From Pseudomonas synxantha BG33R (GTDB lineage Bacteria; Pseudomonadota; Gammaproteobacteria; Pseudomonadales; Pseudomonadaceae), in NCBI RefSeq assembly GCF_000263715.2, contig NZ_CM001514.1, positions 5,952,498 through 6,016,497 on the forward strand: a stretch of 64,000 nucleotides of DNA, written 5' to 3'. This document shows, one piece after another, positions 8,874-18,629 of the stretch. The notes below the pieces were generated by a model. The model was not told where the DNA came from. It saw nothing but the letters and a program-made list of their open reading frames with translations, and did no database searches. How positions within the stretch are numbered: position 1 is the first letter of the stretch; each line of letters starts with the position of its first letter. Position numbers and translations under genes: made by a program.

Positions 8874-11153
8874 CTAGAGGGTTTTCGCCGAGGCCGGGTT
8901 GATCATCCGGGTCAGCCCGAGGTTCTTCAGCGCCAACTGCAACGAGCTGTGGATAACTTGCGGGTTGTCGATGGTCATCAACTGCGCGAGCAAATCCTTG
9001 GCCATGCCCAGGTCAACCTGGCGCAGCATCCACTTCACCTTCGGCAAGTTGGTGGCGTTCATCGACAGGCTGTCAAAGCCCATCGCCATCAGCAACACCG
9101 CGGCCGCCGGGTCGCCGGCCATCTCGCCGCAGATACTCACCGGCTTGCCCTCGGCATGGGCGTCGCGCACCACGTGTTGCAACGCTTGCAACACCGCCGG
9201 GTGCAGGTAGTCGTAGAGGTCGGCCACCCGTGGGTTGTTACGGTCCACCGCCAGCAGGTACTGAGTCAGGTCGTTGGAGCCCACCGAGAGGAAGTCCACC
9301 TGCCGCGCCAACTCCTTGGCCTGGTATACCGCTGCGGGAATTTCGATCATCACGCCAATCGGCGGCATCGGTACGTCGGCGCCTTCGTCGCGTACTTCGC
9401 CCCAGGCGCGGTGGATCAGGTGCAGGGCTTCTTCCAGCTCATGGGTGCCGGAGATCATCGGCAGCAGGATACGCAGGTTGTTCAACCCCTCGCTGGCCTT
9501 GAGCATGGCGCGGGTCTGGACGAGGAAGATTTCAGGATGGTCGAGGGTAACGCGAATGCCACGCCAGCCAAGGAAGGGGTTGTCTTCCTTGATGGGGAAA
9601 TACGACAGTGACTTGTCGCCGCCAATGTCCAGGCTGCGCATCGTCACTGGTAGCGGGTGGAAGGCCTGCAGTTGCTCGCGATAAATCGCCAGCTGCTCCT
9701 TCTCGCTCGGAAAACGCTGGTTGATCATGAACGGCACTTCGGTGCGGTACAGCCCCACCCCCTCAGCGCCTCGTTGCTGCGCACGCGCTACATCCGCCAG
9801 CAGGCCGGTGTTGACCAGCAGCGGTACGCGGTGACCGTCGAGGGTGACGCACGGCAGCTCGCGCAACGAATCGAGGCCCTGGGCCAGTTGCTTCTCTTCT
9901 TCCACCACTTCGGCGTATTGCTTGCGCAGCACGTCGCTGGGGTTGGTAAATACCTCGCCGCGATGCCCATCGACGATCATGTCGATGCCGTCGACCTTGG
10001 AGTACGGCAGGTCCACCAGGCCCATCACCGTCGGGATGCCCATGGCCCGGGCCAGGATCGCGACGTGGGAGTTACCCGAGCCCAATACCGAGACCAGGCC
10101 CACCAGCTTGCCCTCAGGCACTTCGCCGAGCTGAGTGGCCGTCAGCTCTTCGCTGACCAGGATGGTGTTATCGGGGAAGACCATGTTGGTGCTGCGGTCT
10201 TCCTGCAGGTACGCCAGCAGGCGGCGACCCAGGTCGCGCACATCCGAAGCCCGCTCGCGCAGGTAGGCGTCGTCCATCATTTCGAAACGGTTGACGTGAT
10301 CGGTGACCACCTGGCGCAACGCGCCCTGGGCCCACTGGCCGGTCTTGATCACGGTTTTGACTTCGTTACCCAGAGACGCGTCGTCGAGCATCATCTGGTA
10401 CACGTCGAACAGCGCACGCTCTTCGGGGCGCAGCTGGGTGGCCAGCTTGTTCGACAGGTTGCGCATGTCGGCGCGCACGCCTTCCAGGGCGGTCTTGAAC
10501 AGTTTGATTTCGGCTTCGATGTCGTGGACGGTCTTGTCCGGTACCACATCGAGGTCGGCCGGCGGCAGCATGACCACCGCCGTACCCACCGCAGCACCCG
10601 GCGAGCCGGGCACGCCGACGAACTTGGCTTCCTGGATGCCCTTGCCCTGGCGCCCCAGGCCGCGGATCGAGCCGGTGGCTTCAGCGTGGGCGATAACCCC
10701 GGCCAACTGCGCGCTCATGGTCACCAGGAAGGCTTCTTCACCTTCATCGAACTGGCGACGTTCTTTTTGCTGGATGACCAACACGCCGACAACGCGGCGG
10801 TGGTGGATGATCGGCGCCCCCAGGAACGAGGCGTAGCGCTCTTCACCGGTTTCGGCGAAGTAGCGATAACGCGGGTGGTCGGCCGCATGTTCGAGGTTCA
10901 GGGGTTCTTCACGCGTCCCCACCAGGCCCACCAGACCTTCATTGGGCGCCATGCTGACCTTGCCGATGGAGCGCTTGTTCAAGCCCTCCGTGGCCATCAG
11001 CACAAAACGGTTGGTCTCGGGGTCCAGCAGGTAAACCGAGCAGACCTGGCTGCCCATGGCTTCCTTGACGCGCAACACAATAATCCCCAACGCCGCCTTG
11101 AGATCCTTGGCGGAGTTAACTTCCTGGACGATCTTGCGCAGCGTATTGAGCAT
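8874..11153 (-). CDS. ptsP: PtsP, phosphoenolpyruvate-protein phosphotransferase (EI-Ntr)
   Basis: First enzyme of the nitrogen-related phosphotransferase chain; it takes phosphate from PEP and passes it to NPr (PtsO). The 759 residues comprise an N-terminal GAF sensor domain (about 1-160), a linker, the phospho-His domain with the active His363 (GSGNSHVAILAR), and a C-terminal PEP-binding TIM barrel with FLSVGSNDLTQYLLAVDR and the catalytic Cys in ICGEMAGDP. It lies 22 bases after rppH on the same strand, the usual rppH-ptsP operon. Confidence 0.96.
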   Translation of the reverse strand: MLNTLRKIVQEVNSAKDLKAALGIIVLRVKEAMGSQVCSVYLLDPETNRFVLMATEGLNKRSIGKVSMAPNEGLVGLVGTREEPLNLEHAADHPRYRYFAETGEERYASFLGAPIIHHRRVVGVLVIQQKERRQFDEGEEAFLVTMSAQLAGVIAHAEATGSIRGLGRQGKGIQEAKFVGVPGSPGAAVGTAVVMLPPADLDVVPDKTVHDIEAEIKLFKTALEGVRADMRNLSNKLATQLRPEERALFDVYQMMLDDASLGNEVKTVIKTGQWAQGALRQVVTDHVNRFEMMDDAYLRERASDVRDLGRRLLAYLQEDRSTNMVFPDNTILVSEELTATQLGEVPEGKLVGLVSVLGSGNSHVAILARAMGIPTVMGLVDLPYSKVDGIDMIVDGHRGEVFTNPSDVLRKQYAEVVEEEKQLAQGLDSLRELPCVTLDGHRVPLLVNTGLLADVARAQQRGAEGVGLYRTEVPFMINQRFPSEKEQLAIYREQLQAFHPLPVTMRSLDIGGDKSLSYFPIKEDNPFLGWRGIRVTLDHPEIFLVQTRAMLKASEGLNNLRILLPMISGTHELEEALHLIHRAWGEVRDEGADVPMPPIGVMIEIPAAVYQAKELARQVDFLSVGSNDLTQYLLAVDRNNPRVADLYDYLHPAVLQALQHVVRDAHAEGKPVSICGEMAGDPAAAVLLMAMGFDSLSMNATNLPKVKWMLRQVDLGMAKDLLAQLMTIDNPQVIHSSLQLALKNLGLTRMINPASAKTL

Positions 11154-11175
11154 GGCTCGGGGTCGAACTCCGTCG

Positions 11176-11655
11176 TCAGTCGCGCGCTAAAAGGCGCGGG
11201 GCAAGCTCTTTGAGAGCGCGGCGGTAAACCTCGCGCTTGAATGTCACCACCTGGCCCAGCGGGTACCAATAGCTGACCCAGCGCCAGCCATCGAACTCCG
11301 GTTTACCGGTCAAATCCATCCGCACCCGCTGCTCGTTGGAGATCAGGCGCAAAAGAAACCATTTCTGCTTCTGGCCGATGCACAGCGGTTGGCTGTGGGT
11401 ACGCACCAGGCGTTGCGGCAAACGATAGCGCAACCAGCCACGGGTACAGGCCAGAATCTGCACATCTTCACGCTCAAGGCCGACTTCTTCGTTCAACTCA
11501 CGGTACAAGGCGTCTTCAGGGGTTTCGTCGGGGTTTATCCCACCTTGAGGAAACTGCCAGGCATCTTGGTTGATTCGGCGAGCCCATAGCACCTGTCCGG
11601 CATCATTCGTAAGAATAATCCCGACATTAGGACGGAAACCATCGGGGTCGATCAC
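11176..11655 (-). CDS. rppH: RNA pyrophosphohydrolase RppH (Nudix)
   Basis: Removes pyrophosphate from the 5' end of transcripts and so starts mRNA decay. The 159-residue protein has the Nudix box at about Gly38-Leu60 (with RELNEEVGL). A GTG at 11655 is chosen as start: it gives the conserved beginning (M/V)[12 protein letters not shown] and is preceded by GAGG eight bases upstream. A longer frame to 11715 would add 20 unsupported residues. It is first in an operon with ptsP and divergent from the HAD phosphatase gene. Confidence 0.95.
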   Translation of the reverse strand: MIDPDGFRPNVGIILTNDAGQVLWARRINQDAWQFPQGGINPDETPEDALYRELNEEVGLEREDVQILACTRGWLRYRLPQRLVRTHSQPLCIGQKQKWFLLRLISNEQRVRMDLTGKPEFDGWRWVSYWYPLGQVVTFKREVYRRALKELAPRLLARD

Positions 11656-11798
11656 GGCAACAACCTCGCAAACGCATGTCGCCGCATTGTTCCACAAAGA
11701 TTGTTCCAGCGGCAACGAGGCTTCTTACCTTATGTGCACTCTTGTGAAAAGACCGTATTCTGGACGCCTTTTTACAGACTTTTCAGCGAGTAACTGCA

Positions 11799-12455
11799 AT
11801 GCGCCTGGCTTTATTCGACTTGGACAACACCCTTCTCGGCGGTGACAGCGATCACGCCTGGGGCGATTACCTGTGTGAGCGTGGGATTCTCGACCCGGTG
11901 GCCTACAAGGCCCGCAACGACGAGTTCTACCAGGACTACCTGGCCGGCAAGCTCGACAATGCTGCCTACCTGAACTTCAGCCTGGAAATCCTCGGCCGTA
12001 CCGAGATGGCCCAGTTGGACGAGTGGCACCGCGACTTCATGCGCGACTGCATCGCCCCGCTGATGCTGCCCCTGGCGGCGCAATTGCTGGCCAAACACCG
12101 CGCCGCCGGCGACAAGCTGGTGATCATCACTGCGACCAACCGCTTCGTCACCGCGCCGATTGCCGAGTTGCTGGGCGTCGAGACCCTGATCGCCACCGAA
12201 TGCGAAATGCTCGACGGCCGCTATACCGGGCGCAGCACCGATATACCGTGCTTTCGTGAAGGCAAAGTGACGCGCTTGAACCGTTGGTTGGAAGAGACTG
12301 GGTACAGCCTGGAAGACAGCTACTTCTATAGCGACTCGATGAATGATTTGCCGTTGCTGGAGCAGGTGACGCATCCGGTGGCGGTGGACCCGGATCCGAA
12401 TTTGCGCGCTGAAGCGCAGAAGCGGGGCTGGCCGGTGATCACTCTGCGCAGCTGA
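11799..12455 (+). CDS. HAD-superfamily phosphatase (HAD-IB, SerB-like)
   Basis: A 218-residue cytoplasmic hydrolase. Motif I is FDLDNTLL with the nucleophile Asp7 and acid Asp9; motif II is the ITATN region; motif III/IV is [11 protein letters not shown]. This subgroup (IB) includes phosphoserine and histidinol-phosphate phosphatases; a histidinol-phosphatase role is often annotated but cannot be proved from sequence. It is divergent from rppH and followed by a REP doublet. Confidence 0.85.
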   Translation: MRLALFDLDNTLLGGDSDHAWGDYLCERGILDPVAYKARNDEFYQDYLAGKLDNAAYLNFSLEILGRTEMAQLDEWHRDFMRDCIAPLMLPLAAQLLAKHRAAGDKLVIITATNRFVTAPIAELLGVETLIATECEMLDGRYTGRSTDIPCFREGKVTRLNRWLEETGYSLEDSYFYSDSMNDLPLLEQVTHPVAVDPDPNLRAEAQKRGWPVITLRS

Positions 12456-12462
12456 TGACGCT

Positions 12463-12527
12463 ATCGCAGGCAAGCCAGCTCCCACATTTGGAATGCATTC
12501 CCCTGTGGGAGCTGGCTTGCCTGCGAT
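12463..12527. repeat. REP doublet, type B
   Basis: Two inverted type B elements with the same spacer style as the copy at 8795; both are followed by GAAGGCG. It lies between the convergent HAD and DUF2269 genes. Confidence 0.9.
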
Positions 12528-12549
12528 GAAGGCGACGCGGCCTAACGCT

Positions 12550-12963
12550 TTAAACCGGCTTGGCGCCCATCAGCCCTGCAATCGCCACAAACCCCACCAG
12601 GCTGACCACCGCCAGCACCAGGGTAAAATTCAGGCTGCCGCCCTCACCTTTGCGCAGGCGATTAAGGCGCGCCACCAGCCAGAACCACGCCAGCGCCGCC
12701 ACGGTGTAGAGGATGCTGGAGCCTAAAATCCAGGTTTGCCCCAGGGGCCAGCCGATCAGGTGCACCAGCCACCAACCGGTGAACGGCATACTGACCAGGC
12801 AAATGCCCATCAGCAGCCACACGAACGCCCATGGGCGTTGCACGGTAACCGCCGGGCCGGCGCTGCGTTTACGCCAGGCCAGTACGGCCAGGCCGAGGCC
12901 GCTGAGCAGCAGCAACACGGTGGCGGTGATGTGGATAACCTTGAGGGTGGTCAGTGTTTCCAT
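12550..12963 (-). CDS. DUF2269 family integral membrane protein
   Basis: A 137-residue protein with four hydrophobic segments and a first helix bearing HITATVLLLLSGLGLAVLAW, matching the DUF2269 family. It is predicted to lie in the inner membrane; no enzymatic motif is visible. It lies 40 bases downstream of ilvA on the same strand and may be co-transcribed. Function unknown. Confidence 0.75.
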   Translation of the reverse strand: METLTTLKVIHITATVLLLLSGLGLAVLAWRKRSAGPAVTVQRPWAFVWLLMGICLVSMPFTGWWLVHLIGWPLGQTWILGSSILYTVAALAWFWLVARLNRLRKGEGGSLNFTLVLAVVSLVGFVAIAGLMGAKPV

Positions 12964-13003
12964 GGTCTCGATTCCTTAAAGGCCGCTCAGTCAGCGTAGT
13001 CGC

Positions 13004-14518
13004 TCAACCGAGGAACAACTGGTAGGCCGGGTTTTCGCTTTCATCCCAGTACGGGTAGCCGATTTCAGCCAGGGCTGCCGGCACCAGGTGGCGCTCGTCC
13101 GCCGGCACTTGCAGCCCGGCGACCACACGGCCGTCCGCTGCACCGTGGTTGCGATAGTGGAACATCGAAATGTTCCAGCGCCCGCCCAGCTTGTGCAAGA
13201 AGTTGAACAAGGCGCCCGGACGCTCCGGAAATTCGAAGCGAAACACCACCTCATCGCTGACTTTGGCCGCATGGCCGCCCACCATATGGCGAATGTGCAA
13301 CTTGGCCAGTTCGTTTTCGGTCAGGTCCAGCACGGGGAAACCCTGGCTGGTCAGGCTGGCGATCAGTGCGCTGCGCGGATCGTTTTCCGGGTGGGTCTGC
13401 ACGCCGACGAAGATGTGCGCTTCGCTGCCAGAGTGGTAGCGGTAATTGAATTCGGTGATCTGGCGCTTGCCCACGGCCTCGCAGAACGCCTTGAAACTGC
13501 CCGGCTGCTCGGGAATGGTTACCGCGATGATGGCTTCGCGGCCTTCACCCAGCTCGGCGCGCTCGGCCACATGGCGCAGGCGATCGAAGTTGACGTTGGC
13601 GCCGGAGTCGATGGCGACAAAGGTCTGGCCGCTGACGCCGCGAGTCTCGACGTACTTCTTGATCCCGGCCACGCCCAACGCGCCTGCCGGCTCGGTGATG
13701 GAGCGCGTGTCGTCGTAGATATCCTTGATCGCCGCGCAGATTTCATCGGTGCTGACGGTGATAACTTCATCCACATGATCCTTGCAGATGTCGAAGGTGT
13801 GCTGACCGATCTGAGCCACCGCCACGCCATCAGCAAAGATTCCCACGGTCGGCAGCACCACGCGCTCGCCTGCCGCCATGGCGGCTTGCAGGCAGTTGGA
13901 GTCGTCCGGCTCAACGCCGATGATCTTGATTTCCGGACGCAGGTATTTCACATACGCCGCAATACCGGCGATCAGCCCGCCGCCGCCCACCGGTACGAAA
14001 ATCACGTCCAGCGGCCCCGGGTGCTGGCGCAGGATTTCCATCGCCACGGTGCCCTGCCCGGCAATCGTGTGTGGATCATCGTAGGGGTGAATGTAGACGT
14101 AGCCTTTTTCTTCGACCAGCTTGAGCGAATAGGCCAGGGCTTCCGGGAAGGAATCACCGTGCAGCACCACTTTGCCGCCCCGCGAGCGCACGCCTTCGAC
14201 CTTGATCTCCGGGGTGGTCTTGGGCATCACGATGGTGGCCTTGACCCCCAGCACCTTGGCCGCCAGGGCCAAGCCCTGGGCATGGTTGCCCGCCGATGCC
14301 GTGACCACGCCACGGGCGCGTTCCTCGCTGCTCAATTGGGTCAGCTTGTTGTAGGCGCCGCGAATCTTGAACGAGAACACCGGCTGCAAGTCTTCGCGCT
14401 TGAGCCATACCTTGTTGCCCAACCGCTCGGAGAGCTGGCGGGCAGTCTGCAAGGGAGTTTCCACGGCGATGTCATACACGCGCGAGGTGAGGATCTTTTT
14501 GACGTAGTGTTCAAGCAT
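13004..14518 (-). CDS. ilvA: Biosynthetic threonine deaminase
   Basis: Converts threonine to 2-oxobutanoate, the committed step to isoleucine. The 504-residue length indicates the biosynthetic, feedback-controlled form. The PLP Lys51 is in FSFKIRGAYNK, the phosphate-binding glycine loop is GGGGLIAGIAAY, and the C-terminal third holds two ACT-like regulatory domains for isoleucine and valine. It is divergent from rpiA with 138 bases between the starts. Confidence 0.96.
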   Translation of the reverse strand: MLEHYVKKILTSRVYDIAVETPLQTARQLSERLGNKVWLKREDLQPVFSFKIRGAYNKLTQLSSEERARGVVTASAGNHAQGLALAAKVLGVKATIVMPKTTPEIKVEGVRSRGGKVVLHGDSFPEALAYSLKLVEEKGYVYIHPYDDPHTIAGQGTVAMEILRQHPGPLDVIFVPVGGGGLIAGIAAYVKYLRPEIKIIGVEPDDSNCLQAAMAAGERVVLPTVGIFADGVAVAQIGQHTFDICKDHVDEVITVSTDEICAAIKDIYDDTRSITEPAGALGVAGIKKYVETRGVSGQTFVAIDSGANVNFDRLRHVAERAELGEGREAIIAVTIPEQPGSFKAFCEAVGKRQITEFNYRYHSGSEAHIFVGVQTHPENDPRSALIASLTSQGFPVLDLTENELAKLHIRHMVGGHAAKVSDEVVFRFEFPERPGALFNFLHKLGGRWNISMFHYRNHGAADGRVVAGLQVPADERHLVPAALAEIGYPYWDESENPAYQLFLG

Positions 14519-14656
14519 CGGCAGGCATCTACTTCACGAGTTGGGCAGGGCCAAGGAGTCTAACCCAGCGTTTGGGCGGGCGACCACACGAATCCGGAGG
14601 TTTTGTTGGGTTATACTCGCGCCCCTCGATAACTCCCCGCCCGTTCCGGAGCCCGC

Positions 14657-15328
14657 ATGACCCAGGATCAACTCAAACAGGCAGTGGCCCAGGCCGCCGT
14701 CGATTTAATCCTTCCCAAACTCGACGACAAGAGCATCGTCGGTGTCGGCACCGGCTCCACTGCCAACTGCTTTATCGACGCACTGGCCCAGCACAAGGGC
14801 GCATTCGACGGCGCCGTGGCGAGTTCCGAAGCCACCGCTGCACGCCTTAAAGGCCATGGCATTCCGGTGTACGAGCTCAACACCGTGAGCGATCTGGAGT
14901 TCTACGTGGACGGCGCCGATGAAAGCGACGAACACCTGAACCTGATCAAAGGCGGCGGCGCAGCCCTGACCCGCGAGAAAATCGTAGCGGCCGTGGCCAA
15001 GACCTTCATCTGCATCGCCGATGCCAGCAAGCTGGTGCCGGTACTCGGTGCATTCCCGCTGCCGGTGGAAGTCATCCCCATGGCCCGCAGCCACGTGGCC
15101 CGCGAGCTGGTAAAACTGGGCGGCGACCCGGTATACCGCGAAGGGGTGTTGACCGACAACGGCAACATCATCATTGACGTGTTCAATATGCAGATCACCA
15201 ACCCGGTGGAGCTGGAGACGCAGATCAACGCCATAGTGGGCGTGGTCACCAACGGCCTGTTCGCTGCGCGCCCGGCGGATGTGTTGCTGCTGGGTACCTC
15301 CGAAGGCGTGAAAACCCTCAAGGCTTAA
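14657..15328 (+). CDS. rpiA: Ribose-5-phosphate isomerase A
   Basis: Interconverts ribose 5-phosphate and ribulose 5-phosphate in the pentose phosphate pathway. The 223-residue protein has [15 protein letters not shown], the catalytic-site DGADE motif, [15 protein letters not shown] and a C-terminal GTSEGVKTL. It is divergent from ilvA and followed directly by a REP doublet. Confidence 0.97.
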   Translation: MTQDQLKQAVAQAAVDLILPKLDDKSIVGVGTGSTANCFIDALAQHKGAFDGAVASSEATAARLKGHGIPVYELNTVSDLEFYVDGADESDEHLNLIKGGGAALTREKIVAAVAKTFICIADASKLVPVLGAFPLPVEVIPMARSHVARELVKLGGDPVYREGVLTDNGNIIIDVFNMQITNPVELETQINAIVGVVTNGLFAARPADVLLLGTSEGVKTLKA

Positions 15329-15652
15329 CAACTGTGGGAGGGGGCTTGCTCCCGATGGCAATGTATCAGGCAGCTAATCTGTAGCTGACATTCCGCTATC
15401 GGGAGCAAGCCCCCTCCCACATTTGAGAGCCCTCGCTGTAACAAAAACGCTACCTTTCGCAGCACTCCTCTCCAAAACCGTGCGCTCGGTCACGGCACGC
15501 ACCGCCCCACCTGGTATCCAATCCGTTACAAATTACAGCCACGCGACCCACGCGTTTAACAGTGCGCCAATTTGCAGCCGCCCACGGAATGAGGCGCGCA
15601 TTGTGCAAAGGGTCTGGGCCTGAACATCTCCCTCACCTCAAGGAAGACCCTT
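15329..15652. other. Intergenic region rpiA to autotransporter
   Basis: Of 324 bases the first 93 are the REP doublet. The remainder carries no convincing reading frame or RNA gene; it should hold the promoter of the autotransporter gene. An AAGGA ribosome site lies just before the GTG start at 15653. Confidence 0.6.
15333..15421. repeat. REP doublet, type A
   Basis: Two inverted type A elements with a spacer of about 45 bases begin five bases after the rpiA stop, and may protect or terminate its transcript. Confidence 0.9.
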
Positions 15653-17599
15653 GTGATCAAGCCCCTCGCCTTCGCCATCAGCGTTGCCGGTGCCCTGCTG
15701 TCCACGCAAGCCCACGCCTACGATTACGGCCAGCACGCCAACACCACCCTGGAAAAACTGATCAACGACTACCCTGGCAGGTATCGCGGCACGGCTAATT
15801 TCGCCGGCGCTGCGGATTGGATGCAAAGTCAGATGGGCACGGCCTATGCCACCAGCCGCCAGGACTTCACCTGGAACAGCGGCAGCCGTGCGTCACAAAA
15901 CGTTGTGACCTACGCTGCCGGCACCCAGCCGCAGTACGTGGTGATTGGCGCGCATTTCGATACCTACTTCGGCCGCCCGGCCCTGCAAGGCCTGGACGAC
16001 AATGGCTCCGGCGCCAGCGTGTTGACCGAGGTGGCGAAGAACCTCAGCGGCCTGTCATTGGAAAATGGCCTGCAAGTAGTCGGCTTCGGCGCGGAAGAAG
16101 AAGGCTTGCGCGGCTCCCGGGCCTTTGTCGACTCACTCAGCGCCAGCCAGCGCGCCAATATACTCGCGATGATCAACCTCGACAGCTTGATCACCGGCGA
16201 CATGATGTACGCCCACGCCGGCCAGAACAGCACCGCCAACCCGGCCTTGGCGTCCTTGCGCGAGCATACGTTGCAGATCGCCAAGGAGCTGAACATCCCA
16301 CTGTTCACCAACCCCGGCCTGGACCCGAAATACCCCAAGGGCACGGGCTGTTGCAGTGATGGCGAGGCCTTTGAACCGCTCAACATCCCAATCCTTTATA
16401 TAGAAGCCACTAATTGGGAACTGGGCGACCTGGACGGCTACACCCAGACCGACAACCCGAAAATCCCCGGCGGCTCCACCTGGCACGACCCTAAAGAAGA
16501 CAACAAGGCCGTGCTCACCGATGCCTTCGGCCAGGCGCGCATCGACCAGCGCCTGCGTGACTACTCGCGCCTGCTCAGCCGCCTGGTGCTGGAACTGACC
16601 AACGCCGACCTGATGGCCTCAACGGCGTCCGGCGGTGCCGTTGCACGCAACATGCAAGACAACCTGCAACGCCAGCATCAGGCCCTGGTGCGCCTGCATG
16701 ATCGCCGCTGGCTGAGCCTGCAGGCCGCTAGCCGTGAGGTCGGCAGCTTTGATGGCGAGATCGGCGTGGATGGCGAATACAGCCCGGACAGCGGCTTCGA
16801 CAGCGCTCCCAACCCCGAAGCCCGGCGCCTGGGCCTGCATGCGCTTGGCGACTATCAACTGACCTCGAGCCTGAATATCGGCGCCAGCCTGAGCTACCTC
16901 AATGGGCGCGACAAACTCGAGCATCGCGGCAAACTGGACAGCGACACTTGGCAGGCAGCCGCCTATGCATTGCTCAATGATGGCGGGCCAAGCTGGTTGG
17001 CCGGCGACCTGAGCGTCGGCCACACGCGCTTCGATTCCAAGCGCAACCTGGTCATCCAGGCCAATGGCGGGCCGATCCTGCTCAATCAGCAATTGACCGG
17101 CGAGGCCGATGCCCTGGCGTTGGGCGCACGGGTCTTGGGCGGCTATGACTTTGACTTCGGCGCCCTCAAGAGCGGGCCTTTCGCCGGTCTGGACTACAGC
17201 CACTACCGCATCGACAAGTTCCACGAAAAGCAGAACCTGCGCACAGCCCTGGAGTATGAAGAACAGTCTTTCGATTCCCTGGAAGCCAGCCTCGGCTGGC
17301 GCGTGCGTGGCGCGGTTGCCCTGCCCTATGGCCTGAGCCTGATGCCGTATGGCGACATCGCCTGGGTCAAGGAACTGGCCGACGGCCGCCTGGACGACCT
17401 GCAACTGACGGCACGCGCCGATGGCCAGGCGCGCACCGCTCGGCTCGGCTCACCGGACAAGAGCTTTGGCCGCGCGCAAGTCGGCAGCCAATTGGCGATC
17501 ACCCCACAGCTGGGTGTATACGCCGAGGTCAATGGCCGCCTGGGGCATGCCGAAGGCAGCCAAACCGGCTATTCACTGGGCGTGCAATGGATGTTCTGA
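15653..17599 (+). CDS. AaaA-like M28 aminopeptidase autotransporter
   Basis: A 648-residue self-exporting outer-membrane protein. A signal peptide spans residues 1-22 (ending TQAHA). The passenger is an M28 zinc peptidase: His101 in GAHFDTYF, Asp115 in GLDDNGSG, the catalytic Glu pair 148-149 in GAEEEG, and Asp177 in NLDSL. The last 260 or so residues show alternating hydrophobic strands and end in an aromatic residue (GVQWMF), an autotransporter beta-barrel. Size, domain order and the nearby rpiA match the arginine-specific aminopeptidase AaaA of P. aeruginosa (PA0328, from memory). The GTG start has a good AAGGA site. The stop abuts, without any gap, the stop of the convergent gene. Confidence 0.88.
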   Translation: MIKPLAFAISVAGALLSTQAHAYDYGQHANTTLEKLINDYPGRYRGTANFAGAADWMQSQMGTAYATSRQDFTWNSGSRASQNVVTYAAGTQPQYVVIGAHFDTYFGRPALQGLDDNGSGASVLTEVAKNLSGLSLENGLQVVGFGAEEEGLRGSRAFVDSLSASQRANILAMINLDSLITGDMMYAHAGQNSTANPALASLREHTLQIAKELNIPLFTNPGLDPKYPKGTGCCSDGEAFEPLNIPILYIEATNWELGDLDGYTQTDNPKIPGGSTWHDPKEDNKAVLTDAFGQARIDQRLRDYSRLLSRLVLELTNADLMASTASGGAVARNMQDNLQRQHQALVRLHDRRWLSLQAASREVGSFDGEIGVDGEYSPDSGFDSAPNPEARRLGLHALGDYQLTSSLNIGASLSYLNGRDKLEHRGKLDSDTWQAAAYALLNDGGPSWLAGDLSVGHTRFDSKRNLVIQANGGPILLNQQLTGEADALALGARVLGGYDFDFGALKSGPFAGLDYSHYRIDKFHEKQNLRTALEYEEQSFDSLEASLGWRVRGAVALPYGLSLMPYGDIAWVKELADGRLDDLQLTARADGQARTARLGSPDKSFGRAQVGSQLAITPQLGVYAEVNGRLGHAEGSQTGYSLGVQWMF

Positions 17600-18508
17600 T
17601 CAGGGCTTCTTGAACACGTAGAACAGGTTCGGCTCGCTGACCAAATACAAGGTACCGTCGTCGTCCATGGCGATTCCTTCGGCCTGGGGCACGCGCTTGC
17701 TCAGGCCATGGCGCCCCTTAAGCAATGACAAACTGCTTAAGGGGCGACCGTCGATATCCAGCTCCAATACCAGGAACGACTCATCCGACAGCGCCAGCAG
17801 ATGGCCGCTGCGTTCGTCGTATTGCAGGCTCGACAGGTCGCGTACAAACAGCCCTGCATCGCGCTTGGGGTTGTTGATCACATGTACCGAGTAGGTTTTT
17901 TCCGGTTTGAAATGCGGGAAGCCGTGGACCTCGTAGATCAGCATCGGGTCGCGCTCCTTGGCCACGAACAGGCGCTTGCCCACTGAGTCGTAGGCCAACC
18001 CTTCGAAACCCTTGTTGCCACCGATGTGCACGCCCAAGGTCATTTGCTCTGCATCGGCAGCGTCGAGGAATTGGGTGTCATCGTCCACATGCACCTTGAT
18101 CAAGCGCTGCTGGCGCTCATCGCTGATGACGTAAATGTTGTCACTGATAAACTCCACAGCCTCTGCATCGCCAAACCCCACCAGTGGAATGCGTCGCAGG
18201 ATCTTGCCCTCCAGGGACAGCTCCACCAGCTCGGCGTTTTTATTGGTGACGGTAAACAGGCTTTTGCGCACCGGATCGTAAGTGAGGGCCGAGACATCAT
18301 CGTCGAGCCCTTCGATCACCTGGCCTTCCAGGGTCACGCGGTAATCCGCCAGGCCAATGGCGCGCTCATCGGCAGGCTGGCGCCACACCTGCCAGTTGAA
18401 CCAGGCACGCTCGAACAGACGAAACTGCTGCGCAACGACCCCGGCGGCAACCAGGGCAAGCAACAGCAAGATGAAAACAGCAGGTTTGGGGCGGGCAAGT
18501 CGACGCAT
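17600..18508 (-). CDS. SdiA-regulated / YjiK-like beta-propeller protein (copy 1)
   Basis: A 302-residue protein with an N-terminal membrane anchor (VFILLLLALVAAGVV) and a periplasmic beta-propeller-like domain of the SdiA-regulated family (for example DDDVSALTYDPVRKSLF and VPQAEGIAMDDDGTLYLVSEPNLFY). It is clearly a paralogue of the gene at 18630, which lies 121 bases upstream on the same strand. Its function is unknown; the family may bind or cleave an extracytoplasmic ligand. It converges with the autotransporter, the two stops sharing TGATCA. Confidence 0.82.
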   Translation of the reverse strand: MRRLARPKPAVFILLLLALVAAGVVAQQFRLFERAWFNWQVWRQPADERAIGLADYRVTLEGQVIEGLDDDVSALTYDPVRKSLFTVTNKNAELVELSLEGKILRRIPLVGFGDAEAVEFISDNIYVISDERQQRLIKVHVDDDTQFLDAADAEQMTLGVHIGGNKGFEGLAYDSVGKRLFVAKERDPMLIYEVHGFPHFKPEKTYSVHVINNPKRDAGLFVRDLSSLQYDERSGHLLALSDESFLVLELDIDGRPLSSLSLLKGRHGLSKRVPQAEGIAMDDDGTLYLVSEPNLFYVFKKP

Positions 18509-18629
18509 CGGGGCGGGCTCAGTGAAAAAACTGGCGAATAGATATCAAGGTCGCCTGAATTTAAACTTAAACGCGCCGAACTGTCTGGCGAATGCCGTTT
18601 ATAAAGAAAAGTCTGACGTAATTCGTCAG

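Noticed and set aside
9657..11213. A 518-residue open frame antisense to ptsP
   Set aside because: It mirrors the codon pattern of ptsP and has no recognisable domain.
13088..14563. A 491-residue open frame antisense to ilvA
   Set aside because: Shadow of ilvA; no family match by eye and low-complexity composition.
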